From NCBI GenBank assembly GCA_903813345.2, contig CAIIXF020000007.1, forward strand, positions 30,538,698 to 30,602,697: a stretch of DNA of 64,000 nt, written 5' to 3'. Positions 1 to 15,700 of this stretch are shown here, one piece after another. Position 1 is the stretch's first letter, and every line of letters starts with the position of its first letter. The notes under the pieces are model-generated. The model searched no databases. It had not been told where the DNA came from and saw only the letters and a program-made list of their open reading frames with translations. The position numbers and the translations under genes were made by a program. The DNA comes from Owenia fusiformis (taxonomy: Eukaryota > Annelida > Polychaeta > Sabellida > Oweniidae).

Positions 1-2250
<2,250 letters not shown>

Positions 2251-2253
2251 ATC

Positions 2254-2460
2254 TGTATTGCTACTGAGATTGTCCTCATTGATCATCTCCGTCGCAATAC
2301 GGAAAATATTGGTACGGAGGGAACAATCTCAGTAGCAATACAGAGGATCACACGATAAAAACGTTATAGAATGATTTGAAGCACTCGACTTCGTCTCGTT
2401 CCAATACGATATTTCTCGAACAGAATATATCCTGTATTGCACTTCAAATCATTCAATAAC
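2254..2460. repeat. Double-hairpin inverted-repeat element
   Basis: Two adjacent palindromes. Arms 2254-2275 and 2320-2343 share TGTATTGCTACTGAGATTG. Arms 2363-2384 and 2439-2460 share GAATGATTTGAAG with one or two mismatches. The loops hold CpG-rich sequence. About 190 bp further right is a GAATATATAGACCTTCA motif also seen near the hairpin at 10077. Confidence 0.7.
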
Positions 2461-4784
2461 TTAAAATATGGAGTCAGGAATTTTTAGCAAATGTTCTGCC
2501 TGTCATTATACCAATCATTCTGCCAAATTAGATTTGTTTGAGTAACATCGGGAATTGATGGTTTAAAATTAGTTCAGTTTTGACAATTATTCCTATCCAT
2601 TGCGTTCTATGTCAAAAAAGTGCCAAAGTTCCCTGTGAAATATGAACTGAATATATAGACCTTCATTAAAGGGTTCCGATAAGCTTCCCGTATAAAAACA
2701 ATATGGCGGCTCCTGGATCAGTCCATTTTTAAGAAATAAGGGGAGTTCTGTAAAATCCAGTTTATTGAAATTGTCTTTGAGATAAAGTAATCCGTTTTTA
2801 TAATGATTTTGAAAACGTTATCCATAGAGTGATTGCGTTCAAAGAATATGTACAACAGCCAATATAATTGTATTAGAACTGCTTTGTTTCATTTGTAGGA
2901 TATTTCATATGCCAAGCTGTGTGCTATTACGTTATGGGGAAATTTAGATGTCAATTTTTCCTTATTATACACAAATAGACGATCCTGAAACTTCACCCAT
3001 AAATGTGGAATTGATTTATCAAAATAAAAATCACCCTTTTATAAATGTGTGACGATCTATAATATACTTATGCTATATAACAGGTGTTGAGACAACGACC
3101 TCGAGCCTGTGAACCCTTGAGTATTATTCCGGGATCGGGCCTTTTATACTAAACGGTGAGCAACACCAGAAACGAGCGTTCGATTTGCTAAACGATATGC
3201 ATCACCCTTTAACAGTGCAATGAATTTCTATTGGGGCATAAATTTAGAAATTGACTGAATGGGAATGTGTATATTAAACGTGAAGTCCTATGAAGTCTAC
3301 TATTAAAATAATAACATAACAATAAAAATTGATCTTGATTATGATTTTATGTGTTTCCATAGCAACCATAACATTTTATGTTTCCATAGCAACCATTAAC
3401 ATCTTTATGTATCCCATTATAAAACACTGAATTGCACATCATATCACAATAGAAATTCTTGCTGAGTATACACAGAAGTTTCATCATGTACTTTACTCTG
3501 TTCATAAGGACATGAACAAAAAAAGTTGAAATTCACCTTATTTATTCAAAATTATTTCATGTTATGGGATGATGTACAAGACAATGAAGCACATTGGGAA
3601 CACAAATAACAGATAACTGAAATGCTATATATAGATTATTTTATATGGAATTCAGGATATTGATATTATTCTGGGGGAGTATAATATATCTTCCCAGGAT
3701 GAAAACAATCCCAATATCCCGAACCAACTTTAGGATAATGATTTTTATCCCATACTTTATGCTGTGGTTTTAAGGATTTTCATTGACTGACCAAAGAGAA
3801 TGCATCCATAGCACGAGTTCTCAAATAAAATTCATGGCAAACATGCTATATACAACTGGTACGCAGCAGGATAGTACTAGCTACAGTTAGTACCATCTCC
3901 AGTTAGTACCATCTCCAGTTAGTACCCTCCTGCATGGAACCAGTGATATGTATAGCTCAAACAATATAAAGTATGGGATAAATATAATATATTATGATAT
4001 AATAATTATATAGCCCTTTCAGGCTTTTCTACTATGTACAAATTTGGATATGGCTATCAAGTTACCTCACATTAGGGTTAACCAGATATTCACTGTAGTC
4101 ACATATTCTCAAACAAAAAATATACATTTCTAATTTTTAATAATAATATATAATACATATTATGACGGTCATGCATACTTAATATGGTTTTAGTAAGGAG
4201 TATATAATTTCTATTCTCTCAATATTTAGCCGACATTAACTAGTCTATCAGAGGACTTACACAATAACAATGTTTAAAATTGTACAGAACTTTCCTTATT
4301 TCAATAAACATGGGATGGTTCTTTTTAGTCTCCAATATTTGAATCACCTAAAATTAAAAATTCACTTGCACTGAAACCTTTACCCTTTCTTTACAAAAAG
4401 ATCATTAAAAATATATTGTACGATTGAGACATTTCTATTGCAAATGGACAAACTGTTCACATTGATAGGCTAGTTTTGATGGCACACATAATTACATTTG
4501 CTCCTTCTATAAGGGGACTGAGAGGAGACATAAATACAAAGTCAGTCTGCTCTACATTTGTGAAGAGGCTGTTTTTCTATAGATATGAAATAATCCTATT
4601 ACTAAATCATGCTCAGAATTATAATCACACGGACTCCAAAGACATTATACAAAAGTTTTTTTGAAGAGAACCATTTAAGCAAATCAACTTGATCAAAATA
4701 TTTTTTATTTGAGCTCTTAGAGCCCTGTACTATACAAAGCACTGATTTATTTATAAAATTGTGAGCAAATCTAACTGTTAAGTA
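2461..4784. other. Intergenic, no gene seen
   Basis: Contains paired RFX-like motifs (3353-3393) and a three-copy 17-bp repeat CCAGTTAGTACCATCTC-like near 3884-3930. Nothing else recognised. Confidence 0.5.
3353..3393. promoter_or_regulatory. Two tandem X-box-like (RFX) motifs
   Basis: GTTTCCATAGCAAC occurs at 3353-3366 and again at 3380-3393. It fits the RFX X-box consensus (GTTnCCATGGnAAC type). Flanks are similar too, so it may be a small tandem duplication. No gene start is adjacent. Confidence 0.35.
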
Positions 4785-5170
4785 TTAATACAACAACAAG
4801 TCCATTATTGTTGTACAATCTAGTACAACATCAAGTCCATTGTTGTTGTTGTACAATCTAGTACAACATCAAGTTCATTGTTGAAGTACAATCTTGTACA
4901 ACATCAAGTCTATTGTTGCAGTACAATCAAGTACAACATCGAGTCCATTGTTGCAGTACAATCTAGAACAACAACAAGTCCATTGTTGTGGTTCAATCGA
5001 TTACAACATCAAGTTCATTGTTGTAGTGCAATCTGGAACACCAAGTCCATTGTTGCAGTACAATCTAGAACAACATCAAGTCCATTGTAGTACAATCTTG
5101 TACAACATCAAGTCCATTTTTGTAGTACAATCTATTACAACATCAAGTTCATTGTTGTATTACAATGCAG
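4785..5170. repeat. 35-38 bp minisatellite
   Basis: About ten imperfect copies of GTACAATCTAGTACAACATC plus AAGTCCATTGTTGTT. Frames that run through it are repeat artefacts. Confidence 0.93.
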
Positions 5171-5924
5171 TCTTGATTATATTATTACAACAACAGCTAA
5201 AAATATTATTGTATTTCTTATAGTCCTTGTAGAAATCCATGAATTTATTCCTTGACCATGCCCTCACAAATTCAAGTATGCTAAATTATTTATCATTCTA
5301 CAATGTTATAAATTGATTAACAGGACAGTGTTCCAATTGACAGATAAAATAAATTGCTAAACCTATGACATTAAAAAAAACAATCAAAGTATAAATAGAA
5401 TTCTTAGGAGAATGAATCAAAAGTCAACAAACGCGTCAATCTTACATCCACCATATGATACAATACACATATATATTTAACTAAATCGCATGCATTGATT
5501 TTAATACTAATGTTAGTCCAAAACTGAACTTCTCCGTTATTTGTGAAATAACACTGTTAGCTTTAGTAAATGAATTTTACTTTATTATGCTAAATATGTG
5601 TAATTTCGACAGTGAATTAAAAGTGCCAGCTCAGAGAAAAGGACCCAGTTACGTTTTTCATGGGCAATCTTTTTTATTGCGTCATCGTGTATTCGAAAAT
5701 GAAATGATAAATTACATATATAGCTTCCACATATGTCATTCCCTTAAAGAAACCATCATTATGATAAATAAATGAAAACGTAAAAGCATATCATGCACCC
5801 TGCTTGCGTCAGTTCATCATAATTACTGCCAGTCAAAATAATATGACTAGTTTTTTCAATAATTCTTAACATAAATAAGTTAACACAAAATCCGGATTTC
5901 ATTATTAGCACAAGCATACACTCA

Positions 5925-6189
5925 TTTATCCTATGCCAAGTAGAGTTTTGGGGAGATAAGTTGGTAAGATATATCCCGTATCCTGATTTTGAGGTTTCCA
6001 TATCCAGAACCTCCATATCTCCCGCCATATCTCCCGCTTCGGTGCATATCTTCCCGCTTCCGGTGCATATCTTCCCGCTTCCGGTAATGCAATAAAATGG
6101 CTTTGCATATGAATGATTTGTTTATTTTTACACCTTGTACTATTGAAATGGCCATATGCCCCTGAAAACTCTACTTGGTATAGGATAAA
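5925..6189. mobile_element. 265-bp inverted-repeat MITE
   Basis: Terminal arms 5925-5951 and 6163-6189 match (TTTATCCTATGCCAAGTAGA) with few mismatches. The interior has tandem ATCTTCCCGCTTCCGGTGCAT-type units (6003-6085) that partly recur at 6235-6310. Confidence 0.75.
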
Positions 6190-6603
6190 GCAGTTATGTA
6201 CGGTCGGTTTGGATATTGGGTTCATCCCTCGTGAGATATGCACATCTACCTTCGGTTCCTATGGTCCCTCAGGTAGATATGCATATCTCCCTCTGGATAA
6301 ACCCCATATCCAAAACCTCCCAGTACATAACCCTTATATATTCATTTGATCAAGATTGAGAATTTTATATATTTAGTTGTTCTTTGTACTCCAAACAAAA
6401 AGAGAATAATTATCTACAAAAAATAATACAATGCAATAAAACATCCGGCAATTCAAACATTTAGGTGAGACTAGAAATATGATTTTTTGATCGTGTCTAT
6501 GCATTTCAAGCCTGTAGGATTTTAAACCTTAAGTTTAAAGTTTGGAAAAAAGATTATGGGCTTTATTGCTAAAAATGTTCATCTTACTGTTGATAACTAC
6601 TAT

Positions 6604-6992
6604 AGTAAAATTTTAAATGTTTGTGAGTACTTTGAATTTAAAAAATAAGCAATCAAATGACCAAATCGAAACAGTTTATGGAAAAATAGAAACATTTATA
6701 TTTATCCTAACTTTTGCATATTTCAGATAGTAATGTATAATGTGCAGCAAAGCTGTGGCCTTTTGTAATTTAGGGAGTTTCAGCCATGTTCATTTTTCTG
6801 AAAATAACATGGCAGAGAAGTATCAAAATATAAGAGGAGTCAGATATGATAGCTAAACTAGAAAACAAACTAAAATATACAAAAGTTAGGATAAATATAA
6901 ATGTTTCTATTTTTACATAAACTATTTTAATTTGGTCATTTGATTGCTTATTTTTTAAATTCAAAGTACTCACAAACATTTAAAATTTTACT
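6604..6992. mobile_element. Long inverted-repeat element, copy 1 (118-bp arms, 153-bp core)
   Basis: Arms 6604-6721 and 6875-6992 are nearly identical. The core contains GCCATGTT...AACATGGC, a small hairpin also present in copy 2 (53174-53568). No coding capacity, so a non-autonomous element. Confidence 0.85.
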
Positions 6993-7039
6993 GTAAGTAC
7001 TACGTCATCATACTGACCAAAATGAGTTAAACTATAATC

Positions 7040-7980
7040 ATTCTGGTTTGAACAGTTCAACTGAATCCTCATAAACTTACACATTTTGTTGATTTTAACA
7101 ACACACACATCTTTCATCTCACGGTGTTTGACTATGTACAATATTATTTACTTTATAAATTAGCAGTTTCAGATTATGCATAATAATGAGTGAGTTTGGC
7201 TGTATTTCTCATATTATCATCCAGTTATATTTACATCGACATTATAACATCATTTTGGCTTCAATAATCCCAAGAAACATTGATTGCTCTTGCCTATAAC
7301 GTTCCAGTCAAAACATTGCCCATATCTTTTTAGCATTCCAGGCTATTTTTGAAAAAACCCTCAACAGGTCAAGGGTAATGATGTTGGTTCAAAAAAATAT
7401 AGTGTTTAATATACATATTTTTCCACATATAGGGAGACTCTCCTAATAAGTTAAGTACATACCCAAACCAGGTGTTCATAAATATAGCCTTAAATACATG
7501 GGCATTTCATAGTTGACCACTATTACGTGTAATTGTATGTACAATACATATGTACAGCAACACATACATATAACAGGACCTTAAAAATATAGATTTCATG
7601 GCCCCATTGGTAAACACTACAATGTAAGTTTCAAAAAAAATCAGACTGTTGTACTTTATATTAGGGGGGGTCTCAAAAAGCCCTCCAAATGCCCTCCAAA
7701 CGTCAGATTACCTGAACATGAAGGACATTGCAGAAGATTGGGTTTTAATTTAAAAGATATGTACATATGTTATCATAACACCATACACAGAAATGATCAG
7801 CACTTTTTCTTTGGTTTTGTCTTCTGTGAACAGTTATGTAGCTTGCGTTCAATTGTCTATTAAGATACTTAAATATCAATGATATTATTATGGTACAGCC
7901 TTGGTTCATCTTACTGACCTAGCTATTACTGACCTAGATACTATCAGATTATCCAATATAAGCACTGCTACATGGAATTA
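7040..7980. other. Intergenic, no gene seen
   Basis: AT-rich sequence with a short near-duplicate (CTTACTGACCTAG / ATTACTGACCTAG near 7910-7938). Nothing coding or structural beyond that. Confidence 0.5.
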
Positions 7981-7984
7981 ATTC

Positions 7985-8380
7985 ATATTTTATGAAAATT
8001 GGATAAAGGACGATTCTCGGGGTTTTTTTTACATAATATAGATTTGAATGTTTTCTTTTGAATAGTCATAATTTAATTTGGGTAATATTTCTAGATTTTT
8101 CGCAAAAAAATATAAGCGTAGTACACTGATGAACTTTTTTCCCCAAATCGAGACTTGTATTTTATTGAATCGGTCTAATTGAGCGTTATCCCTGCTTCAG
8201 ACCAATTTGTTATTTTTACATCTTGTAGATTTAAATGTCCTCTTTTGAATATTCATAGTTTAATTTGGGTAATATTTCTATATTTTTCATGAAAAAAATT
8301 ATTAGCCCAGGAGACTGTTCTCCAAACCGAGAATCGTCCTTTAGCAATTGCAAGCCATTATCAAATTTTCATGAAATATA
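7985..8380. mobile_element. Inverted-repeat element with internal duplication
   Basis: Arms around 8004-8020 and 8327-8343 share TAAAGGACGATTCTCGG; weaker homology extends outward (TGAAAATTGGATAA). Two direct copies of a 60-70 bp segment (8041-8110 and 8222-8290, TTTAATTTGGGTAATATTTC) lie inside. An AATAAA on the minus strand at 8161-8166 could serve SPATS2, but this is weak. Confidence 0.7.
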
Positions 8381-8612
8381 CTTTATGGCCTCTAATACCA
8401 GCTTCAAAATTTTATGGCGGGATTGGTTGTTATAATACCAATCAGTGGGTCATTAGCCATATATTTTTAAAGCTAAGACTGTTTTAAATGCAATCACAGT
8501 GTTGGAATATTCAGGTTGAGGTCTTACTGCAAGCATTGATTCATTTAATATACTCCTATAAACTCTCACGTGTCAATCTTACTGAAACATCCATCCATAT
8601 CCATTGCTCAAC

Positions 8613-9715
8613 CTAATCTTCAACCTCTATATGAACTCCGTTTAGATCACCATTTACAAGTAGGCTGCTTTCTCCTGTTTTATCTAAGCTATCATCTTTC
8701 TTTCTCTCTGTACGAGAGCTACGGGGTTTACGCTGTGGTAATGGATCAATCTTATCATTGTTCATATTCTCGTCAATATTGCCTGGGTGATCGCCATTTA
8801 CAACAGGAGCATCCAAAATTGATATAACTTCAGATTTCACTTTTTTCTTAGGACTGTTACTTTTTGGACTATTTTCAATTGTTTTATCTTTGTCATGAGT
8901 TTCATTAGATGTGGTATAATCACCACTATCCTTTATGTTGTTCATTTGAACTTTGGGCTTTAATGGGCCGTTTTCCTGGGGAGATGTCTTGCCAATTTTC
9001 TCAGCATTGGTCGAATCAGCTTCATGGTTAGAAAGTTTGCTTTCTTTCATATTTTCTTTACGCGCACTAGACTTATTCGGGCTTCTAGGTCGGCGATTTT
9101 GGCCTCTACTATTATTTGGTGAATCCTGTTTTGTATTTTTTTGAATTTTGGACTCATTGGAGGACTTCTGAGTTGAACTATTATGTTTGTCATTTTTATT
9201 ACTAGGCTCCTTATTTGCTGAATTAGTTTCCTGCTTAATGTTGTTGGTTGAGCCAGCTTTAGGGGTAGCTGGTTTATCAGACTGAGACTTATCACTAGTA
9301 GTTACTTTGGTACCTGATTCAGGACCTGACTCTTCTTTGGACTCGGCTTTCAGACCTGATCTGGTATCTTTGGGGTTTTGTTTGGACCTTGATCTGGGAC
9401 GCGGTTTATTAACTCTCTCAGATCCCTCTTTATACTCCCGATTTTGTCTGTCTTGTTTCGCCTTTTCTTCACGAGAAGCCCCATCACCTTGTGATCCTGC
9501 CTTTTCACCTTGTGGCCCTGATTTCTGACTTTGAGATCTTTTCCCTGGGGATTTTGATCTACGGTTAGGGGTGTTGCGATTTGGGCTCTCGCTACTTGAT
9601 TTAGATGAGCTTTGCTCTTTACCACTCTCACTTTTTTCACTCTCTGATTTGAGTTCAAGTCGTTTCTTTCGCTGGAGTTCTCGTCTCTTAGCACTCCTAG
9701 TTTTCTGTTTATCTC
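8613..9715 (-). CDS. SPATS2: SPATS2 terminal coding exon, disordered tail
   Basis: Residues 537-903, ending at a TAG. It opens with a basic helix ([18 protein letters not shown]), then about 300 residues of Ser/Lys/Asn/Glu/Pro low complexity with RSRSK- and KSPGKRSQS-like RS motifs. It ends with the conserved [18 protein letters not shown] and a short acidic tail. One uninterrupted exon of this size is unusual for the family. Shadow frames exist on both strands. Confidence 0.93.
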
Positions 9716-12700
9716 CTGTAACAAAATATTCAATAACTTTTAAATGCAATCATTGCATTTTTAATTAAATGTTCTGACGAGATCTTGAATGTATTAAAAT
9801 CTATTGTTAGGAGGTACAATACAGATATGTGTTACGTCTAGAGAGTAAATAAATTAAGTGAAGCATTGGCTACAAGAATTTTAGTTCAATCATTACACAT
9901 TTTTCAATCTTTGTTCAATAATTTTTGTTGTCTAATTCATCCTTTTACACTTATTTATGTACGTACTATGGCGATATGTACACAGCATGTACGTGACAAT
10001 ATGCACACTATGACAAAATATATATAACATGTACACTAGAAATACATGCATACACCATCATAATACATATTTTTAGCAGTTATGTCCCTATCATTGAATA
10101 TATGCCTAAGGTCTGTCACCAATATAGCCCGAGCTTGCGAGGGTTATATTACGACAGACCGAAGGCATATATTCAATGATACGGACATAACTGTTGTATT
10201 ACATACTTTTATATCATGGCTATGTTATATCAATGACGCCACGTGTCTGTGTGCGAGTGAAATTAGGAAGAAATGAAACATGACGTACCGATGACGTCAT
10301 AAGATTGTCATGGTAAAAGCTTTGGCGGCTATACAGGAATATATAGCCGACCTTCAGCTCCATTGAATTCAATACAAATGCTTTGCTGGGTATGTAATAC
10401 ACATGTATAAACTATATGTACACTATATGACTGTAGATTACTAATTACCTGTGTTTTCTTGGCGTTCATTTGGCTTTGTCTCTACTGGCTGTACTCTGGG
10501 TTTACGACTAGGGGGAGACTTCACAGGGAGACCCTATAATAAAGGAAATAATAGAGAAAAATATAGCAAACAACTATGTGGTCAACAGATGAGTAAAACA
10601 AATATATACTAACATTAATTAATAATACATCATATATCAGAATCAATGTCTAAATTTAATTTAAATCGATCCTGATTTTCTTTTGTTTCCTAATTTTTGG
10701 ATCAATAGCTTGTTATTCTTACACTGGGGAACTTTTATTATTTTCATACAATCATGACTTGCATTGTCTCAGAATTTGATACTAAGTCCTAATTTTGCCA
10801 AAATTATTTTACATAACAGTAAATCTGCCAGCAATTGAGTTTTCTAACTGAAGGTTAAAAGAATAGATGAGCCTTTCATTTAAGATTTCAATTTTAGCTC
10901 AATAGGTTGTATTCCCTACAAGAACTTTGAGCCATCACTGATTCTACTAGACACATAGTCTAATTCTGCCATTATCATGCAATAAAAGTGAATGTTTCAA
11001 AAAATGAATCTTTTGTATACCTGAAGTTTGAGTGAATTGTTGAGCCTTTCCTGCAGCTCCACCACTTCCTTCACAGAGATAGTATCTGTCTTGGCATTAT
11101 GTTCCATCTCCATTGCCTTCTTGATAGCCATAGCTCCACTGTCCAGAACTGGAGCAAATGAGAAACTATCAATATATAGGGTGTCCAAAAAAGTGAATTG
11201 CAACAAACTTGGTCACTGTGTTGTTGAGCATCTTTTATAAAATAAAATCTCAAAATGAGTCATATCTATCTATTTAAAATCATAATTAATTCAGTTTATT
11301 CAAATCCTGTTTCCATGAAATGCCTGTTTACTCACAATCAGTTTTAAAGGAATTTCTGTATGACCTATTTGAACTCACCAGAAAGGTTGTTCTGATCTGC
11401 TGTTGTCTTGGTGTTCAAGGATGATGTGAGGGAGTCGAAGACTGGAGTGTGGGGTGTAAGAGGGGTGAGGGGCGACATAAGCTCATCATGACTTACAGAG
11501 CTACATATAGATGTCACTGATGGTCGCCTTGTACTATAAGCTGAACGCACTGGTGCAACTGGAAATGGAAAGTGGTTTTATAAAATTACAATTTCATATC
11601 GGAATTAAATCCTTACAGTATGACTTCTATGAGAAGAAGTCACAATGTAAGGATTTATTACTATTATAATTGCTTATTATTATTTATCTTTATTATTCGT
11701 ATATTACTCATCAGTATACTCATCAGGTCATGAGTAGCCCATGAGTTGCCCATTTGTACATGAGTGACACGAACATTACAATTATTACGCACTCTATACA
11801 TTGTGGTGAAAAGTGGCAAAAAACAAAATGTTGTTCCTCTTCCTGGGATATCAACTTCCTGGGATATCAAACACTGTAATTACAAAGTTAGTCTAACTTA
11901 CTCTCTCCAAATGATCTGATTTCTGTACATAGGTGATCTGTATCATAGAGAAACCTGGTAGTTCTACCAACCTCCTCATCAATCTTCCTGTCAGTTACAA
12001 AATGCTGAAAAACAAAATACATGTAATAACATTTTGTAGACTTACATCTCGAAAGGGAGTTATTTTCTTAATAAGGGCCCATTATCATATTTCATAATTT
12101 TTCATACTTTTCCTGTTATAACTGACATCAAAATTTCCGCAGTTACAATAGTTTAAGACATTTTCTAGCTTAGAATGTTCTCTTTGTGTGCCCCAGAATC
12201 GAAAGGCCAGAACAGAGAATTTTCTCAAGCAATTTTGGATGGAAAGGAAATGTTACTTTAAGTTAAAGGTTATTAGCTTTAAGTTTTCATTCTTTGTTGG
12301 TATGAAGAATTAAAATTACATCATCCTTTGCTGATTTTGCATGTACATGTACTAAAAAAAATTTATTCACAAGACAAAAGTGCAATGGAGCATTTGATGG
12401 AACATAAATAACATATGCTCCGTCCATTAAACTACTTCGATGCAATTAACATGACAGCATAAAAATAGCCATGAAAATTCAATAAAAGCTGGATAGTCAC
12501 ACGATAAGTGCAATAATATCAATCAACATTCTGAACAACAATATTCTAATATGATAAACAGACAAGAAACACAATTATTTGCATTTATGAAACAAAGCGT
12601 TCACAGCAGTACAAATTCAGATTACAATCAGTCCATATGACTTCAACTTTTTCATTCAAACTTGAAAATTAGGTCTCCTGAAAATATTTACCTTAATATC

Positions 12701-15700
12701 AGCCCTCAATTCAGCCAGTTCTTGTTCTGACATACTGGGGGCTCTATCTGTGCGAACCTTTAGCTCAGCAGCTCTTTCTTGTCTCTCATTCAGTATAGTT
12801 GCTGTAAATGACATTATAAATAACTTACAATAAAATCTATAAAGTGAAACACCTCCATAAGTGGAATGCTTTTCAAAGTCCTGCAACCTAATTGACTTGT
12901 TGTTAAATGAACCTCTGTAAGTGGAACATGTCTCAAGTTGAACAATTTTTTGAGTTACCAAAGATATTCCAATTACATGGGTTTTGTTGTATTTCTTATT
13001 TAAACATATACATTAATTTTGTTCAAGAAAGTTGTGTTTCTTCAGAGATTGTTGAAGTTGGTGGTGCCTCACAATGACCATTCTGGACATACATTTATCT
13101 CTATATCATATTTGTTATCATATGTTTTTTCCAAAAATTGTCTGAGTATTTAATGTGACTTACTGGCCTGTGATTTGACATTTTCCATTCCTTGGACCAG
13201 TTCAGCTTCTCGCTCTTTAAGGCTGCAAACACATTAAATAATGTTGAACTAATTTGTTATAGCGTATTTGGAGATAATGCTTTTTAAGACAGGATCAAAC
13301 TTTCTAAACCAAAGGTCATTATCTTATGTTTATAATTTAAACTTCATGGCTACAACTGATGTTGACTGATGGCTATCCTAATTTTATTTTTATTTTCATT
13401 AATTGACATTCCATTAAGTTCTTTATTTGTTAACAGTTATGTTATGGTGATATAAATAATAATAAAAACATGTTCAAATATCAATTTGTAAAACTATTAT
13501 TCAATATTATAACCTATTCATGAAACTTCGGGACTTGAGTACTGTCAAGCATTTCAGTTCCTTTTATTCTATAACTCTCCTGGGCCTCAACACATTTTTT
13601 TTTTTTTTTTTATTGCAATAAATTTAGAAAATGTACAAACTTCCCCAGAAAGTGGACAGTGGGGTTATTACATACATAGGGTTTGCTTAAGATGGCAGCA
13701 TGAACACCCTGTAGCACCCTGGGCCTCAACACATGGCAGGAAATTAAGCTGATAAAAATACCACTACAATTTATAAATAATTCATACTCAGTGATGACAG
13801 GGACGTACCATTTGTGTAGCTCTTCGTGCACAGTTTTGATGCGTTTGAATGATCGTTCAACTTCCTCGTTAAGTAGATTGCGGAAACGCAGCAGAGATAT
13901 GGTCTGTCGCTGTAAGTCTTTCATAGATTTTTCTAGACCTACAATAAACAAGGAAAATGTTTTAAATATAATATGAAATTCACTTTTTTAAACCATTCTC
14001 TTTATATTGCACTAAATTTCCAATTTGTGTTTCAAATAAAAATGGCTCAACTTTTTTCAGATTGCCTTACTGCGACGAATTCCTTATATACTTTCTTATG
14101 GTATTAGTAAGTACATGTATATCACAATACTAACACTGACACTGTAACATTTCATGTAAGAGTATTCTATAGGTAAACCTATAATAATTCATTTAATACC
14201 TACTTAATCAATTACCAACAAAAACAATCAGTTTCATATGTTCATCCTATATAAGACTTGTATGTGCAATTCTTCTGTGAGCATATAATATATATACATG
14301 TATTGTTAAAATCACTTTTAGTTCTATGTTGAATTTGTTTTCCGTCATTTTAGTAATAATTACATGTATGAGTAATAAATTTGCTCAAAGATATTGCTCT
14401 ATATAAAACACAAAAACAATTAACTAAGTAACATAACAAAAGCTTTAACAACATAACACGCAATATAACAATTCAATTTTATTAAAACAGATTTACTGTT
14501 TTCATTCTGTGGAGGCTTCTTAGTTGAACGTGTGAACTTTTGCCCTATATAAGTGAACTCTACAACATGAAATACATGCACAACCAATTCTCGGTAGATC
14601 AGAATCTTTTTAAAGTCAGACACATGTCAATAGGAATGAGACAAATTCTATTCAAAGGTGTATTTATTCAAAAAATTATCAATTAAGAAATTGAGATTGA
14701 TCGAATCAGATACATGGACAACAGCTGGTATAGCAGTCCAATCAGAATATACAGGGTGACCCAAAAGAAATGTAACCCATGAATAAAAAAAACAGTCATT
14801 ACGAAGATTTGTGAAGAGGCAAACGTGAACTGTAGTCGGTTGCTATTTAGGTTTAACTTTAATACAGAAACTTTTTCAAACTATGCACCAGATCTGAACA
14901 CTAGCCATATCCCAGCAGTCAAAAGGCAAAGTAATCCAAAAATAAGAGAGGACTGAATTTTATGGGTCAACCTGTATGTGTATATTTCATTTACACATGC
15001 TTATATAAAACATCTCTCTACAATAAAGCAGATTAGGGTTGTGCGGTGAACAACACGAAACAACCCATCCAAGCTAAGAAGGGATTGGCAGCTCATTTAA
15101 AATTGTAAATTTTTAGGTACTATAAATAAATATAACACGAAATGAAAATGAAAGGTAAGAGTGTCTAGACTACAATACAATTCACAAGAGGCTACAACTC
15201 AAAGAGAATGGAGAATGTATTGCACAATGCACACATATAAGGGAAGGTAATGGGGGGGAATGTTGACCTGGCTTACGCTTACCAGTATATTTCTTGACAT
15301 TCCCAACTTGAGAAGCAATAAGTAAATTGCAACAAAAAAGTGTTAATATTTCAAAATCACCCACATTAAAAATCACTCTAGTCTAGTTTAAATCCATCTC
15401 AGTGAATAATTTGAACTGAACCCCTTCTGGCTTGCTTTACCTACCTGCATGTGGGCGTCTCACTCTACCAGCAGAACTAGTGGACAATGTACTTGTGGTG
15501 CTCACTGAACTCCCGATTCTCTCTCTCTGGACTGGCACATCAGGGATACTAGACACTGAAAATACATTTACTGTCACGTTAGTAGAAGTGATAATCCATT
15601 GGTCATTTTTAAAACCAGTTTTTCTATAGAATCTTTATACCCATCGGGAATATGCCCATAAAATAAAAAAATTAGACCATCAGTATTTGAGTTATGAACA

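Noticed and set aside
4878-5223. Overlapping frames of 70 and 109 codons
   Set aside because: Run through the 35-38 bp minisatellite only.
8570-9768. Plus-strand frames and other minus frames over the last SPATS2 exon
   Set aside because: Shadows of the real minus-strand exon, whose splice phase and conserved tail fix the frame.
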